DNA from: Methanolobus halotolerans
Lineage (GTDB): Archaea; Halobacteriota; Methanosarcinia; Methanosarcinales; Methanosarcinaceae
Assembly (NCBI RefSeq): GCF_004745425.1
Contig: NZ_PGGK01000013.1
Location: 1-58,260 of the forward strand
Reading direction: 5' to 3'
DNA length: 58,260 nucleotides
Made by a program: the position numbers and the translations under genes. The notes below the pieces were generated by a model, which ran no database searches, had not been told where the DNA came from, and saw only the letters and a list, made by a program, of their open reading frames with translations. Of this stretch, positions 7,835-16,725 are shown in pieces (positions within the stretch are counted from its first letter, which is position 1; each line of letters begins with the position of its first letter).

Positions 7835-9265
7835 TCAGGGGCGTATAAGATAATGATCATCTCCCTCTGCTGTGAGCTTTAGTATACCTGCCGATACAAG
7901 TTCTGCTAGTTTCCCGTCTATATCATTCTCTATGAATTGCTTTGATATCAGGCTTTTAATAATACCCTTTTTGACCTTTGCACCATGTGGCATATACATA
8001 AGAATATTGCTTGCTAGTTTATCCGATCTGAAACTATCATTCTTGGCTGACGGTACTGTCTTCTCTATTGCAGGCTGCTGTGCAAGTGGGTCTACGTTCA
8101 ATTCTGAATTCTCAAAAGGCGGAATGGATGCACTTTCATGTTGCTGTTCCGGAAAAGCAGGTGCAATGAAGGGTGGCTGTTTTTCATCCTGCTGGACTGA
8201 AGGTATATCATGTATTTTGAACAATGGCTGCTTTTCCTCTGGCTGGGAGTTCTGCTGTTGCATGGCTTCGAAAGGTGGCATCGTTTCCGGCTGTAGATCT
8301 GGTATTTTGAAGGTTCCGGTACCTTTGGTTTCTGCCGGTGGTTTTAGTTCAGGCATTGTGAAAGCCTGGTCGTTATTCTCAAAAGGTGCATCTTCCTCTG
8401 TTATAAATGGTGGTGCCTGTGCAGCACCTTCCGGTTTATCAAACTCTGGCATTATGAACGGTACGTTTTCATCAGTCTCAAAAGGTGGTTTTGAGTCCGG
8501 CAATGATGTCTGTTTTGTATCTTTCATCCCTGCAGGAGGCTCCAGTTCGGGCATAACTACTGTCTGTTCTTGCTGAATTTGCACGGGTGGTCTAAGCTCC
8601 GGCATTACCATTGTCTGTTCTTTTAGAATTCCAGCCGGCGGTTTCAGTTCCGGCATCACCCATCCCTTTTCTTCTCCAGTTTCAGCCGACGGCTTAATAT
8701 CTGGAATTGAAGGTGCTGACTCCTGTTGAGTTTCCATCGGTGGCTTAATTTCAGGTACCAATGGTCTTTCGGGTATAGTTGTTAGATCCTTCTGGCCGGT
8801 TCCAGGTGCATGTTCGGTTTCCGGTAAGACTGTTACTTCCTCTGCTGAAGGTTCTATATCGGGGTCGGACCGGGGGTCTGTGGAAGTGTTTTCCCGGACC
8901 AAAAATGCATATTTGTCTTCAGGGGTCTGTTTCGGTATGAAGGGTCCATTTTCATCAGGACTTTCTGGCTGCTCGTCCTGGCCTGTGGCTACTGGACCTG
9001 GCCGGGTTGCGGGTCTTATATTTTCCTGCATTACTCTGGCCGTCAGCTCACTTTCGATATCTGATAACCTTGTGAAAAGTTCGTCAATATGTCCTTTGAG
9101 GGATGCAATGTCCCGTTCCCATGGTATTCTACTATCAATGTCATGTAAGTTGTCAGGCATATCAAGTTCTCTTTCGATAAGTTTCCTGATGAACAGGCTT
9201 TTGTTCTCGATAGTGTCCAGTTTACTAAAAAGCTCATCGGACATACTGATTGTCAGGCGTTTCAT
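7835..9265 (-). CDS. Ribbon-helix-helix protein with long 17-residue repeat linker and C-terminal winged-helix-like domain
   Basis: 476 residues in four parts. Residues 1-35 (KRLTISMSDELFSKLDTI then SLFIRKLIEREL) look like a CopG/Arc-type ribbon-helix-helix DNA-binding dimer. Residues about 50-80 are a short predicted coiled coil. Residues 85-400 are low-complexity, rich in Pro, Glu and Gln, with a P-[ED]-[LIF]-x-P-P motif at residues 171, 188, 205, 222, 239, 256 and 273, exactly 17 apart, and again at 305 and 322. Residues 405-476 (SFRSDKLASNILMYMPHGAK through DDHYLIRP) have the helix pattern and closing beta-wing of a winged-helix fold. No known family as a whole. It may be a chromosome-binding or regulatory protein. 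Two palindromes lie over its own promoter. Confidence 0.75.
   Translation of the reverse strand: MKRLTISMSDELFSKLDTIENKSLFIRKLIERELDMPDNLHDIDSRIPWERDIASLKGHIDELFTRLSDIESELTARVMQENIRPATRPGPVATGQDEQPESPDENGPFIPKQTPEDKYAFLVRENTSTDPRSDPDIEPSAEEVTVLPETEHAPGTGQKDLTTIPERPLVPEIKPPMETQQESAPSIPDIKPSAETGEEKGWVMPELKPPAGILKEQTMVMPELRPPVQIQQEQTVVMPELEPPAGMKDTKQTSLPDSKPPFETDENVPFIMPEFDKPEGAAQAPPFITEEDAPFENNDQAFTMPELKPPAETKGTGTFKIPDLQPETMPPFEAMQQQNSQPEEKQPLFKIHDIPSVQQDEKQPPFIAPAFPEQQHESASIPPFENSELNVDPLAQQPAIEKTVPSAKNDSFRSDKLASNILMYMPHGAKVKKGIIKSLISKQFIENDIDGKLAELVSAGILKLTAEGDDHYLIRP
8353..8761 (-). repeat. 51-bp coding minisatellite
   Basis: Inside the RHH gene, seven consecutive copies of a 51-bp unit encode the 17-residue motif (P-E-[LI]-K-P-P plus about 11 variable residues). 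One degenerate unit and two further copies follow. The variable parts differ between copies, so the array is old or under selection for the P-E-L-K-P-P core rather than freshly expanded. Confidence 0.75.
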
Positions 9266-9299
9266 TGCAATCTCTCATCAAGTGTTGAATATATTGGGA

Positions 9300-9335
9300 A
9301 CATACGTATGTATGCATACATCATACATATATACT
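9300..9335. promoter_or_regulatory. Overlapping palindromes at the RHH-gene promoter (candidate operator)
   Basis: ACATACGTATGT (9300-9311) and ATGTATGCATACAT (9308-9321) are perfect palindromes that overlap by four bases and are followed by CATACATATATAC. On the minus strand the TATA-like element in this stretch would start transcription near 9300, so the palindromes cover the promoter and start site of the RHH gene whose ATG is at 9265. Ribbon-helix-helix proteins usually bind such short inverted repeats, so autoregulation is likely by inference. Confidence 0.55.
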
Positions 9336-9451
9336 TAATGCAAATATATTTTAAAAGATTTATCTGTCAGCAGGCCCGCTTGGTGGGATTGTATATATTA
9401 CAAAGCAGCTTTTGGAAAATAGATGTTATAAAATGTATATCCGGGGTAAGA

Positions 9452-10216
9452 TTACATCGATTTCTTACACTCCGGGCATGCCTTCCCTCTGGTGGTCGGG
9501 ATGAAAGAATGCTTTGGTGTTATGCATTTACATAAGGGGCATAATTCATTTGTCTTGAATATCTTCTCAACAGCCTGGAGGTCGGCATCATAGATGTGTG
9601 TGTCCCATCCGGTGGCGATAAGGGACTCGATCTCGTATGGCAGGCTCTGCTCCCGGAAAACTTTTTTGAACCCTTCCACTATTGCAGGTATGTTGGCGGG
9701 GAAACCACCGAAAGCATCCCATGAGCGGTAGAGGATATATATCCTTGTCTGCGTTTCATTTATTAGCTCCACCTTATAGGCTATCCAGCAGGGCTGGTCC
9801 TCGAATTTAGGTATGTGGACCTCATTTTCCCACAGTATGCCTACATGTCTCCTTGAGCCGGGGCGCAGATTTGCCACATTCTCACGGAGTGTATTATAGG
9901 CAGTCTCTCCATATCTGAATAATTGTTTTGCATAACAGTAATCGAATTTCCTTTTATCGTCCTCGGGGAGTGATATGTACCAGTCGGCGTATTCCTCGGT
10001 TAGTTCTTCCTTGTATCTCTCAATAAGGTTCTCTCCGAAAGGGACTGCCGGATTGACCTGGTTGTTGCTGACATCCTTTATCTGGATGGTTGCATGAACT
10101 CTTTTTGTCACTGTATTATAATCCGGCTTATGCTCCTCTCCATTCTTGTATATCTCGTATATGAGTTGTGACCATGCTGAAGAAATATTATTTGCTTTTA
10201 TCAGTACAGCTTCCAT
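9452..10216 (-). CDS. Thymidylate-synthase-like protein with C-terminal zinc ribbon
   Basis: 254 residues from ATG 10216, chosen because AGGA lies 9 nt upstream; a codon 9 bases earlier is too close to it. The core follows ThyA: GSRRHVGILW (residues 120-129), PCW with the would-be catalytic Cys143 (PCH in ThyA), YRSWDAFGGFPANI (163-176; the dUMP-binding Arg/Ser/Asp/Asn segment) and THIYDADLQAVEKI (206-219; the conserved H-x-Y pair). It should convert dUMP to dTMP with a folate or tetrahydromethanopterin C1 carrier, or hydroxymethylate a pyrimidine nucleotide. After the core there is a zinc-ribbon-like tail with CPLCKC and CPEC, which ThyA lacks. It neighbours the RHH gene and mtxX. Confidence 0.75.
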   Translation of the reverse strand: MEAVLIKANNISSAWSQLIYEIYKNGEEHKPDYNTVTKRVHATIQIKDVSNNQVNPAVPFGENLIERYKEELTEEYADWYISLPEDDKRKFDYCYAKQLFRYGETAYNTLRENVANLRPGSRRHVGILWENEVHIPKFEDQPCWIAYKVELINETQTRIYILYRSWDAFGGFPANIPAIVEGFKKVFREQSLPYEIESLIATGWDTHIYDADLQAVEKIFKTNELCPLCKCITPKHSFIPTTRGKACPECKKSM

Positions 10217-10345
10217 GTAGATCATTCCTTTTTTGCCTGGTAGTGCATTACCGTGGTTTGCTGAAATTGCTTTTCAAAAGTTCCCGTTTTTGGAAATGAA
10301 TGCATTTTTGGTTAATATAATTATGTAGTATCCTTATACGAGGTA

Positions 10346-11242
10346 CTATGATCGATCGGTATCCGGCACTTTTCGCTGGTATCCTGTCTTATCGTCCACA
10401 TTACAGGGACCAATCTTGTCCACAAGAGCACTTGCAAGCATAATGGCTTTCGTGTAATGCCCTCCTACTCTTGAAGTATCTACGAACACGTGGTCATCCA
10501 TCAGAATCGGAGCGCCCATGCCGTCCCCGCCTCCGAGAAATACCAATGTTCTGAATATCAGGTTTCCGGATATGCCATCCGGGGCAAGGATGAAATTAGA
10601 CTCCTTGATGGCATCCTCTATGAGAATTGTATGATGTTTTGCCTCTATTCCCATTTCCCTGATCCTGTTAACGATAAAATCTCCTTCTGCAAGTGTCTGG
10701 TCAACACGCTGGTTTCTCCCAAGATCGCCAATCCTTCCTCCTGAGAGAACTCCGACAACGGGCTCTATGCCAAATCTGCGTATGTGCTCAATACCAAGCC
10801 GGATGAAGGATATCTTATCGATCAGCTCGTTTCCTTCATCAATACCGACGGGTGCAATGAAGAACGGTTTTCCTTGACTTGTCAGTAAGAGTGCGATGCG
10901 ATGGAGTTGATCCTGCTTGAGCACTTTCTTAAGATTTGAAAGGGTTCCGGATGCCATGGCAGTCCCCCTGACAGCTGCATCGACATACCGGGATCTTAAA
11001 AGCTCACCAAGCACTTTTTCAGGATCATTCGTACCTATGACTTCAAGCTCTGTTCCTACTGACTCGATCTCCTGCTTATCTCCTATCAGGACAACATGAG
11101 CATATCCTGCATCCTGGGCATCCTTTGCACTTTTTAATATCTTTGGGGTGGGATCTCTGACCCCAATGGCAACCCTTGCCCTGTTTTGTAATGCCTTTTG
11201 TTCTATTATCTCAAGCAGGCCCTTGGTACTTTTTGATCCCAT
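10346..11242 (-). CDS. mtxX: MtxX family protein (methanogenesis marker 4)
   Basis: 298 residues from ATG 11242. The frame is open for 30 more codons, but GGTAGGT sits 8 nt before this Met and conservation begins with it (MGSKSTKGLLEII). The domain resembles phosphotransacetylase/PlsX-type folds: RVAIGVRDPTPKILKSA, GGGDGMGAPILMDDHVFVDTSR and the GHYTKAIMLA end. MtxX is a methanogen marker protein named as a putative methyltransferase from its place beside mtr-type genes; its biochemical role is unproven. It is divergent from rfcL with about 90 bp between starts. Confidence 0.88.
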   Translation of the reverse strand: MGSKSTKGLLEIIEQKALQNRARVAIGVRDPTPKILKSAKDAQDAGYAHVVLIGDKQEIESVGTELEVIGTNDPEKVLGELLRSRYVDAAVRGTAMASGTLSNLKKVLKQDQLHRIALLLTSQGKPFFIAPVGIDEGNELIDKISFIRLGIEHIRRFGIEPVVGVLSGGRIGDLGRNQRVDQTLAEGDFIVNRIREMGIEAKHHTILIEDAIKESNFILAPDGISGNLIFRTLVFLGGGDGMGAPILMDDHVFVDTSRVGGHYTKAIMLASALVDKIGPCNVDDKTGYQRKVPDTDRS

Positions 11243-11334
11243 GTATGAATACCTACCATTAGTAATATCAATTAGAACAGACAAAGATGCGCAAACATTA
11301 ATTACTTTTCCTGAATATCGGACAATGATCACTT

Positions 11335-12825
11335 ATGACTGTGAGTATGGAATGGGCAGAAAAATATCGACCAAAGACACTTGCTGATGTAATAGGTCAT
11401 AAAAAACCTATTGAACAGCTGCGCGACTGGGCTGAGGGATGGGTCCGCGGAGCTCCAGAGTTCAAAGCAGTGATCCTGCAGGGACCTGCAGGGGTCGGCA
11501 AAACATCTTCTGCTCATGCACTTGCTTTGGATTTTGAATGGGAGCTCATCGAGCTCAATGCAAGTGACCAGAGAACCGCCAATGTTATCGAGAAGGTAGC
11601 AGGCTCAGCTTCCCAGATGCGTACGTTAACAAGCTTATCTGGAAAAAGGCTTATTGTACTTGATGAAGCAGACAATCTGCACGGAAACAGTGACCGTGGC
11701 GGTTCACGTGCAATAATTAATGTTATCAAGGAAACCAGCCAGCCCATTGTGCTGATAGCCAACGATCTCTATGGCATATCTCCATCATTAAGGGCGCTCT
11801 GCCTGGAGATCAAGTTCAGCTCCATACAGACGCGTTCCATAATACCGGCTCTCAAGGAAATTGCCAGAAAAGAAGATGTCATGTGTGGTATCGGGGTAAT
11901 TGAAAAGATCGCAGAGAATGCAGGCGGGGATTTCAGAAGTGCTGTCAATGACCTGCAGGCAGTCGCAGTGGGGCGCACGGAAATCAATATAGAGGATATC
12001 TCGACCGCTGAACGCGATAATAAGGAATCTGTCTTCAAAGTGGTCGGGAAGATATTCAAGGGCAGGAATGTCAGGTCTGCCCTTGAGGCCACCTACAGTC
12101 TTGATGAAACTCCCGAAGACCTGATCCACTGGATAGATGAGAACCTTCCTTATCAGTATACTGGCAAGGGCGAGGAAAAAATAACCACTGATATTGTTGA
12201 TGCCTATGCATATATTTCAAGGGCCGACCGATTCCTCGGGCGTGTCCGAAGGAGGCAGAACTACAGGATGTGGAGATATGCCGGGCTGCTTATGACTGGC
12301 GGTACTGTGGTCTCAAAGTCAAAGATCAGGGGTGGATTTGTAAAATACCAGTCACCTTCTCTGTGGCGAAGGATGGGTCAGATCCGCTCCAAAAGGAATA
12401 TGAGGGATAACATTGCTGCCAAGGTAGGTGCTCATTGCAATGAATCCATGAAATACTCCCGTATGGAGCTGACTTCGATTTATTCCACTTTGCTTGATGA
12501 TGGGGAGTATGCTGTTGGTGTGGTTGCAACACTTGGCCTTAACATTGATGAACTTGTGCAGATGAAAGGGGGCAAGAAACTGACAAAGAAAATCCAGGAA
12601 ACCTATGATGCTGCCCAACAATTGCGTCCGGAAGCTCCTTCGGGCATTGATTTTTTGAGCAAGTTTCAGGAAAAAGCTCCGCAAAAAAGACCTGATCAGT
12701 TAAGCCTGGATTCTATCCCTGCTCTTGATACACAAGCCGGGGATAAGACAATGGTTTCCGGGAAAGTTACTTCCGATAAGAAACCTGGTCAAAGGAAACC
12801 CCAAAAGACTTTATTCGATTTCTAA
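11335..12825 (+). CDS. rfcL: Replication factor C large subunit
   Basis: 496 residues. An AAA+ ATPase of the archaeal clamp loader that, with RfcS, loads PCNA at primer ends. Seen in order: WAEKYRPKTLADVIG (RFC box II), Walker A GPAGVGKT at about 50-57, Walker B IVLDEADN near 110, NASDQR, the sensor region IVLIANDLYG, and a long helical C-terminal collar domain. The last residues, QKTLFDF, form a PCNA-interacting (PIP) box. Start ATG 11335 lacks a clear ribosome-binding site; ATG 11347 is an alternative and removes only four residues. Confidence 0.95.
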   Translation: MTVSMEWAEKYRPKTLADVIGHKKPIEQLRDWAEGWVRGAPEFKAVILQGPAGVGKTSSAHALALDFEWELIELNASDQRTANVIEKVAGSASQMRTLTSLSGKRLIVLDEADNLHGNSDRGGSRAIINVIKETSQPIVLIANDLYGISPSLRALCLEIKFSSIQTRSIIPALKEIARKEDVMCGIGVIEKIAENAGGDFRSAVNDLQAVAVGRTEINIEDISTAERDNKESVFKVVGKIFKGRNVRSALEATYSLDETPEDLIHWIDENLPYQYTGKGEEKITTDIVDAYAYISRADRFLGRVRRRQNYRMWRYAGLLMTGGTVVSKSKIRGGFVKYQSPSLWRRMGQIRSKRNMRDNIAAKVGAHCNESMKYSRMELTSIYSTLLDDGEYAVGVVATLGLNIDELVQMKGGKKLTKKIQETYDAAQQLRPEAPSGIDFLSKFQEKAPQKRPDQLSLDSIPALDTQAGDKTMVSGKVTSDKKPGQRKPQKTLFDF

Positions 12826-13147
12826 ACTGAGCTTCAGATGTCTATATCTTCATGCATACATCGCTATAATACACTTGAGTCGTTAATGGTCCAGTCCCGG
12901 TCACAACCTTCCGGTATTACTTTTTTTGATACTGCATGTGCAATTTATACTTAGCACATTTATATTCTCACATGGTTTAAGCAGCATGTATGCATAGTAT
13001 GATGGGCATAATGTGTCTACTTTTAATTTATATGGGATTCAAAAAATAGTTCATACATGTATGAGATATGAGTTGTAACTCGGAATGAGTCGTATTATGT
13101 TCCTGACTGCTATAAGAAAATTTCTGTTATGAATTTTGTAGTGGAGT

Positions 13148-13200
13148 ATGAGCGGGTTGGGGAGTGGGGGTTATTGTCAAAAAAAGGATAACCCGCTCAT
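13148..13200 (-). ncRNA. Candidate small RNA, copy 1 (stem with U-tract and C-rich loop)
   Basis: On the minus strand the element starts with ATGAGCGGGTT (13200-13190) and ends with AACCCGCTCAT (13158-13148), an 11-bp perfect stem. The 31-nt loop has a run of seven T and then AACCCCCACTCCCC. A TATA box lies 28 nt upstream on the same strand. The 25 bases 13149-13173 are identical, in reverse complement, to 43628-43652 in copy 2. No gene lies upstream on this strand, so it is not the terminator of a known gene. The 3' end is unknown and the transcript may extend beyond the stem. Confidence 0.6.
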
Positions 13201-13223
13201 CTAATTTAGAAATGGCATGTATA

Positions 13224-13232
13224 GTATATATC
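13224..13232 (-). promoter_or_regulatory. TATA box of candidate small RNA copy 1
   Basis: Minus-strand GATATATAC, preceded by a run of six A. Its centre is 28 nt from the first base of the stem (13200), the normal archaeal TATA-to-start distance. The same arrangement occurs at copy 2. Confidence 0.5.
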
Positions 13233-13409
13233 TTTTTTGCCACTCATAATGATGATAATGATGTATCTAGTGCATAAGTGCCTACACTGATATTGTTTAC
13301 TAGTAAATAATCTTATTTATTCCTGTTCAACTTTAGCACACCCTCCATGCCCTATTTTTTAAGAAGAAACTAATAAATATCTTGTAGCCCACTCACTGTC
13401 GGTGATAAA

Positions 13410-13643
13410 ATGGTAATTGGAGTTACTATGGTAAATGTTTTGCCAGGAAAAGAGAGAATTGCATACAGCCACCTTAACAGGATCGATGGTATAAAGGACA
13501 TATATCATGTTTTTGGAGAATATGACTTTGTAGTGATAATTGAAGTTGATGATCTTGGACACCTCAACAGTATTGTTGATGATATACGCGAAACAGACAA
13601 TGTGACTGCTACTCAGACAATTGTCGGCGCAGAACTAAAATGA
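13410..13643 (+). CDS. Stand-alone Lrp/AsnC ligand-binding (RAM) domain protein
   Basis: 77 residues, the size of one RAM domain: VIGVTMVNVLPGKERIAY, then GIKDIYHVFGEYDFVVIIEVDDL and IVDDIRETDNVTATQTIVGAEL. No helix-turn-helix is present. Stand-alone RAM proteins form dimers or octamers that bind amino acids and can assemble with full Lrp regulators. GGTGATAAA before ATG 13410 is the ribosome-binding site. It is followed by top6BA after 85 bases, but a new promoter between them is likely. Confidence 0.85.
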   Translation: MVIGVTMVNVLPGKERIAYSHLNRIDGIKDIYHVFGEYDFVVIIEVDDLGHLNSIVDDIRETDNVTATQTIVGAELK

Positions 13644-13728
13644 TCTTAAAACAAATTTATATTTTTCACGTTATTTATTTATCTTATTACTTTGATGTTC
13701 TTAGCAACATTAAAAGGATGATAACCTT

Positions 13729-15591
13729 ATGGTAAACCCCATTGCAGAACAACTTGCTAAAAGTCAAAAATCGATTAGTGTCGCCGAATTCTTTGAGAAG
13801 AATAGGCAGATACTGGGTTTTGATTCCGCACCTCGCAGCCTTATAACAACTGTCAAAGAGGCTGTAGATAACTCTCTTGATGCCTGTGAAGAATCAGAGA
13901 TCCTGCCAGACATCCTCCTGCACATAGAACGTGCCGGCAAGGACAACGTTGTTATCATTGTCGAAGATAATGGGCCTGGCATAGTAAAGGAACAGATCCC
14001 CAAGGTATTTGCAAAACTACTTTACGGTTCAAGGTTCCATGCACTAAAGCAAAGCCGTGGACAGCAGGGTATAGGGATATCTGCATCAGTACTCTATGCA
14101 CAACTGACATCCGGTCATCCGACAAAGATCATTTCCAAGATCGATCCAGGTGAACCGGCACACAATTACGAACTGATGATAAACACCAGTACTAATGAAC
14201 CTGAGATCCTGAAGGATTGCATTGTGGACTGGGACCGTCCCCACGGGACGCGTGTAGAACTGGAGATGGAAGCTTCCTATGTCAAAGGCAGGCGACAGTC
14301 GATATATGAATATCTGAAAGCTACCGCGATCGTGAATCCTCATGCCAGGATCACATTAGTGGAGCCTGACGGGAATGAGGAGATATTCGAGAGGGCAACG
14401 GATAAGATGCCGGTTCCTGCAAACGAGATTCTTCCACATCCTCATGGTATCGAACTGGGTACCCTGATGAAAATGCTTCGGTACACCGAACGCCAGAAAC
14501 TGTCTCCCTTTTTACGCTATTCTTTCTGCAAGATCGGGCACCTGACCGCAGAAGAGATGTGCAAGGCTTCCGGTCTTGATCCTGACCTGGACCCACACGA
14601 ACTCAACAGGGATCAGGCAAGAAAATTGCTGGATGCGTTCTCCAAGGTAAAGATAATGGCTCCACCGACGGACTGTCTTTCTCCTATCGGTGGGGAACTC
14701 ATCTATAAAGGACTTGAAAAGGAGTTCAGTGTGGATTTCATAGCTACGACAACCCGCTCACCTTCTGTTTTCTCAGGGAATCCCTTCGTTGTGGAGGTGG
14801 GTATTGCGTACGGCGGTGAGCTTCACAAAGATGACCGCATCGACATAATGCGCTTTGCCAACAGGGTCCCTCTGCTTTACCAGCAGGGAGGCTGTGTGAC
14901 AACACATGCTATTGAGTCCATCAAATGGAAACAGTACGGACTCAACCAGCCAGGTGGCGGGATTCCAAGTGGTCCTGCTGTGATCCTGATTCACGTGGCC
15001 TCTACCAATGTTCCTTTCACTTCTGAATCAAAGGATGCCATTGCAGAGATCCCTCAGATAAAGGATGAGATTGAGCTGGCGATAAAAGAGGTATCAAGAA
15101 AGCTCAGTCGTTACCTGAGCAAGCAGGATTCGCTGAAAAAACGCCGTGAGAAAGAGATTATCATTAAAAAAGTACTTCCAAAAATGGCCCAGAAGCTTGC
15201 TGTCACTCTGGGTAAGGATGTACCTGATATAAATCCTGTTGTTGCAAAGGTAATGGGTAATCTGCTAGTAGACAGGATAGTTGAGAGTAACGGCAATGGC
15301 GATGCTAATATTGTGCTACGCGTTAAGAATTATTCATCAAAGAAGTATGAGTTCAATATTCATGATATGCTGCCTTTCAAAGTTGAGAATGCGGTTCCTG
15401 AACCTAAGGTGATACCTATGGGTAATGATTATGATCATGTATGGAAAATGAGTATCTCTGCCGGTTCATCCAAAGTCATAAAATATTATGTATCTACCCT
15501 TGGCGAGAATGAAATATCCCGTCTGCCTTCACTGATAGTGGAAGGGCTTGATGAGGAACTTGTAACAGGTGCAAAGGCAATTAAGGGGTGA
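13729..15591 (+). CDS. top6B: DNA topoisomerase VI subunit B
   Basis: 620 residues. The ATPase subunit of the type IIB topoisomerase that relaxes and decatenates DNA. The GHKL (Bergerat) fold shows [13 protein letters not shown] (N box), EDNGPGI (G1) and [12 protein letters not shown] (G2). A helix-two-turn-helix insert and the transducer domain follow, with the switch lysine in the SKQD region near 465. Its TGA overlaps the ribosome-binding sequence of top6A, so the two are translationally linked. ATGGTAAACCC at 13729 is the start, with AGGATGATAA before it. Confidence 0.96.
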   Translation: MVNPIAEQLAKSQKSISVAEFFEKNRQILGFDSAPRSLITTVKEAVDNSLDACEESEILPDILLHIERAGKDNVVIIVEDNGPGIVKEQIPKVFAKLLYGSRFHALKQSRGQQGIGISASVLYAQLTSGHPTKIISKIDPGEPAHNYELMINTSTNEPEILKDCIVDWDRPHGTRVELEMEASYVKGRRQSIYEYLKATAIVNPHARITLVEPDGNEEIFERATDKMPVPANEILPHPHGIELGTLMKMLRYTERQKLSPFLRYSFCKIGHLTAEEMCKASGLDPDLDPHELNRDQARKLLDAFSKVKIMAPPTDCLSPIGGELIYKGLEKEFSVDFIATTTRSPSVFSGNPFVVEVGIAYGGELHKDDRIDIMRFANRVPLLYQQGGCVTTHAIESIKWKQYGLNQPGGGIPSGPAVILIHVASTNVPFTSESKDAIAEIPQIKDEIELAIKEVSRKLSRYLSKQDSLKKRREKEIIIKKVLPKMAQKLAVTLGKDVPDINPVVAKVMGNLLVDRIVESNGNGDANIVLRVKNYSSKKYEFNIHDMLPFKVENAVPEPKVIPMGNDYDHVWKMSISAGSSKVIKYYVSTLGENEISRLPSLIVEGLDEELVTGAKAIKG

Positions 15592-15596
15592 GACAA

Positions 15597-16706
15597 ATGG
15601 CAGGAAAATTATCACAACAGAAAAAAGAGCATGACGGTATCGCAAAGAACCGTCTTCTGGGAATGGCTGAGAAATTTTACAATCAGTTTCTGGAAGGTGC
15701 TGTTCCGTCTGTCAATCTACCGACCCGTACTAAGAAGAACATCGAATACTGTGATGAAAGTGATGTGTGGGTATATGGTGACCGGGAAACTGAAAGAAGT
15801 GCAAAGACTGTAAAAGGGGCTTTTCAACTTTTAAAGACAACACATGTCGTAGACTTCATTGTTAAAAATCACCTCGGGCAAAACCGCGGATCGACCCTGA
15901 GGGAGTTGTACTATATCTCTGAGAACTGGGATATCGCCAAATTCCGCGAACAGCCCGAAAGTGACAGGCTTATTGAGGACCTGGAGATCATTTCGGGCCT
16001 GCAGAGAGAATACTTCCATATGCGCCCGGAAGAAGACGGTGCTACCATGTTCGGTCCTATTAAGATACGTGAGGAAACGAATCGTGGTGACAGGGTAATA
16101 CACTGCCAGGAGGATATCGGCGAGAGTGGTTATCAGATTCCCTTCAATGTCGAGAACATTGAGTTCCTTGATCATGATGCAGATTTTATCATAGCCGTTG
16201 AGACTGGTGGTATGTACGCGCGGCTGATTGAGAACGGTTTTGACGAAAAGTTCAATGCAATACTGGTCCACCTTAAAGGTCAGCCTGCAAGGTCCACAAG
16301 GCGTCTGATCAAGCGTATGAACGATGAGCTGAATATACCTGTAACAGTGTTCACTGATGGTGATCCATGGTCATATCGTATATTTGCATCAGTTGCCTAC
16401 GGTGCCATAAAAAGTGCCCACCTCTCGGAGCACATGGCAACACCGGGTGCTCACTTTGTAGGGGTTCAGCCATCTGACATCGTAGAATATGAACTTTCCA
16501 CTGACAAGCTGACAGACAAGGATGTAAGCGCCCTTAGAAGTGAACTTACTGATCCGAGGTTTGAAAGTGAATACTGGAAGGAGCAGATCAACCTTCAGCT
16601 TGATATTAACAAAAAAGCTGAACAGCAGGCTTTTGCAGGAAAGGGTCTTGACTTTGTGACGGAAACATACCTGCCAGACCGCCTTACAGAACTTGGAGTT
16701 ATCTGA
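15597..16706 (+). CDS. top6A: DNA topoisomerase VI subunit A
   Basis: 369 residues. The DNA-cleaving Spo11-like subunit. The catalytic tyrosine is in [13 protein letters not shown], and the Toprim domain shows [11 protein letters not shown] and [12 protein letters not shown] for metal binding. I place the start at ATG 15597 because GGGGTGAG lies 5 nt before it; a GTG at 15588 is in frame but sits inside that site. The gene follows top6B with a 5-base gap. It is convergent with the TPR protein gene. Confidence 0.96.
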   Translation: MAGKLSQQKKEHDGIAKNRLLGMAEKFYNQFLEGAVPSVNLPTRTKKNIEYCDESDVWVYGDRETERSAKTVKGAFQLLKTTHVVDFIVKNHLGQNRGSTLRELYYISENWDIAKFREQPESDRLIEDLEIISGLQREYFHMRPEEDGATMFGPIKIREETNRGDRVIHCQEDIGESGYQIPFNVENIEFLDHDADFIIAVETGGMYARLIENGFDEKFNAILVHLKGQPARSTRRLIKRMNDELNIPVTVFTDGDPWSYRIFASVAYGAIKSAHLSEHMATPGAHFVGVQPSDIVEYELSTDKLTDKDVSALRSELTDPRFESEYWKEQINLQLDINKKAEQQAFAGKGLDFVTETYLPDRLTELGVI

Positions 16707-16725
16707 AAACTCCTACCCCGGGTTG

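Larger units (their letters stand above)
12826..13409. other. Intergenic region with a candidate small-RNA gene
   Basis: 584 bases after rfcL. It contains the minus-strand candidate RNA at 13148-13200 with its TATA box. A palindromic stretch at 12985-13003 (CATGTATGCATAGTATGATG) resembles the operator-like sequence at 9308-9321. The promoter region of the RAM-domain gene lies at the 3' side. No protein gene is evident. Confidence 0.6.

Noticed and set aside
7872-8576. 234-codon plus-strand frame opposite the RHH gene, rich in Gly, Ser and Cys
   Set aside because: A mirror of the minus-strand 51-bp repeats; its composition is explained by the antisense of Pro/Glu codons.
8353-8761. Regularly spaced repeats that might suggest a CRISPR array
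   Set aside because: Unit is 51 bp, in frame inside a coding region with conserved amino acids; no repeat/spacer structure or cas genes.
13148-13200. Copy 1 stem-loop as an ordinary terminator of rfcL
   Set aside because: It is 320 bases past the rfcL stop, its loop is 31 nt, no T-run follows on the plus strand, and its TATA-bearing strand is the opposite one.
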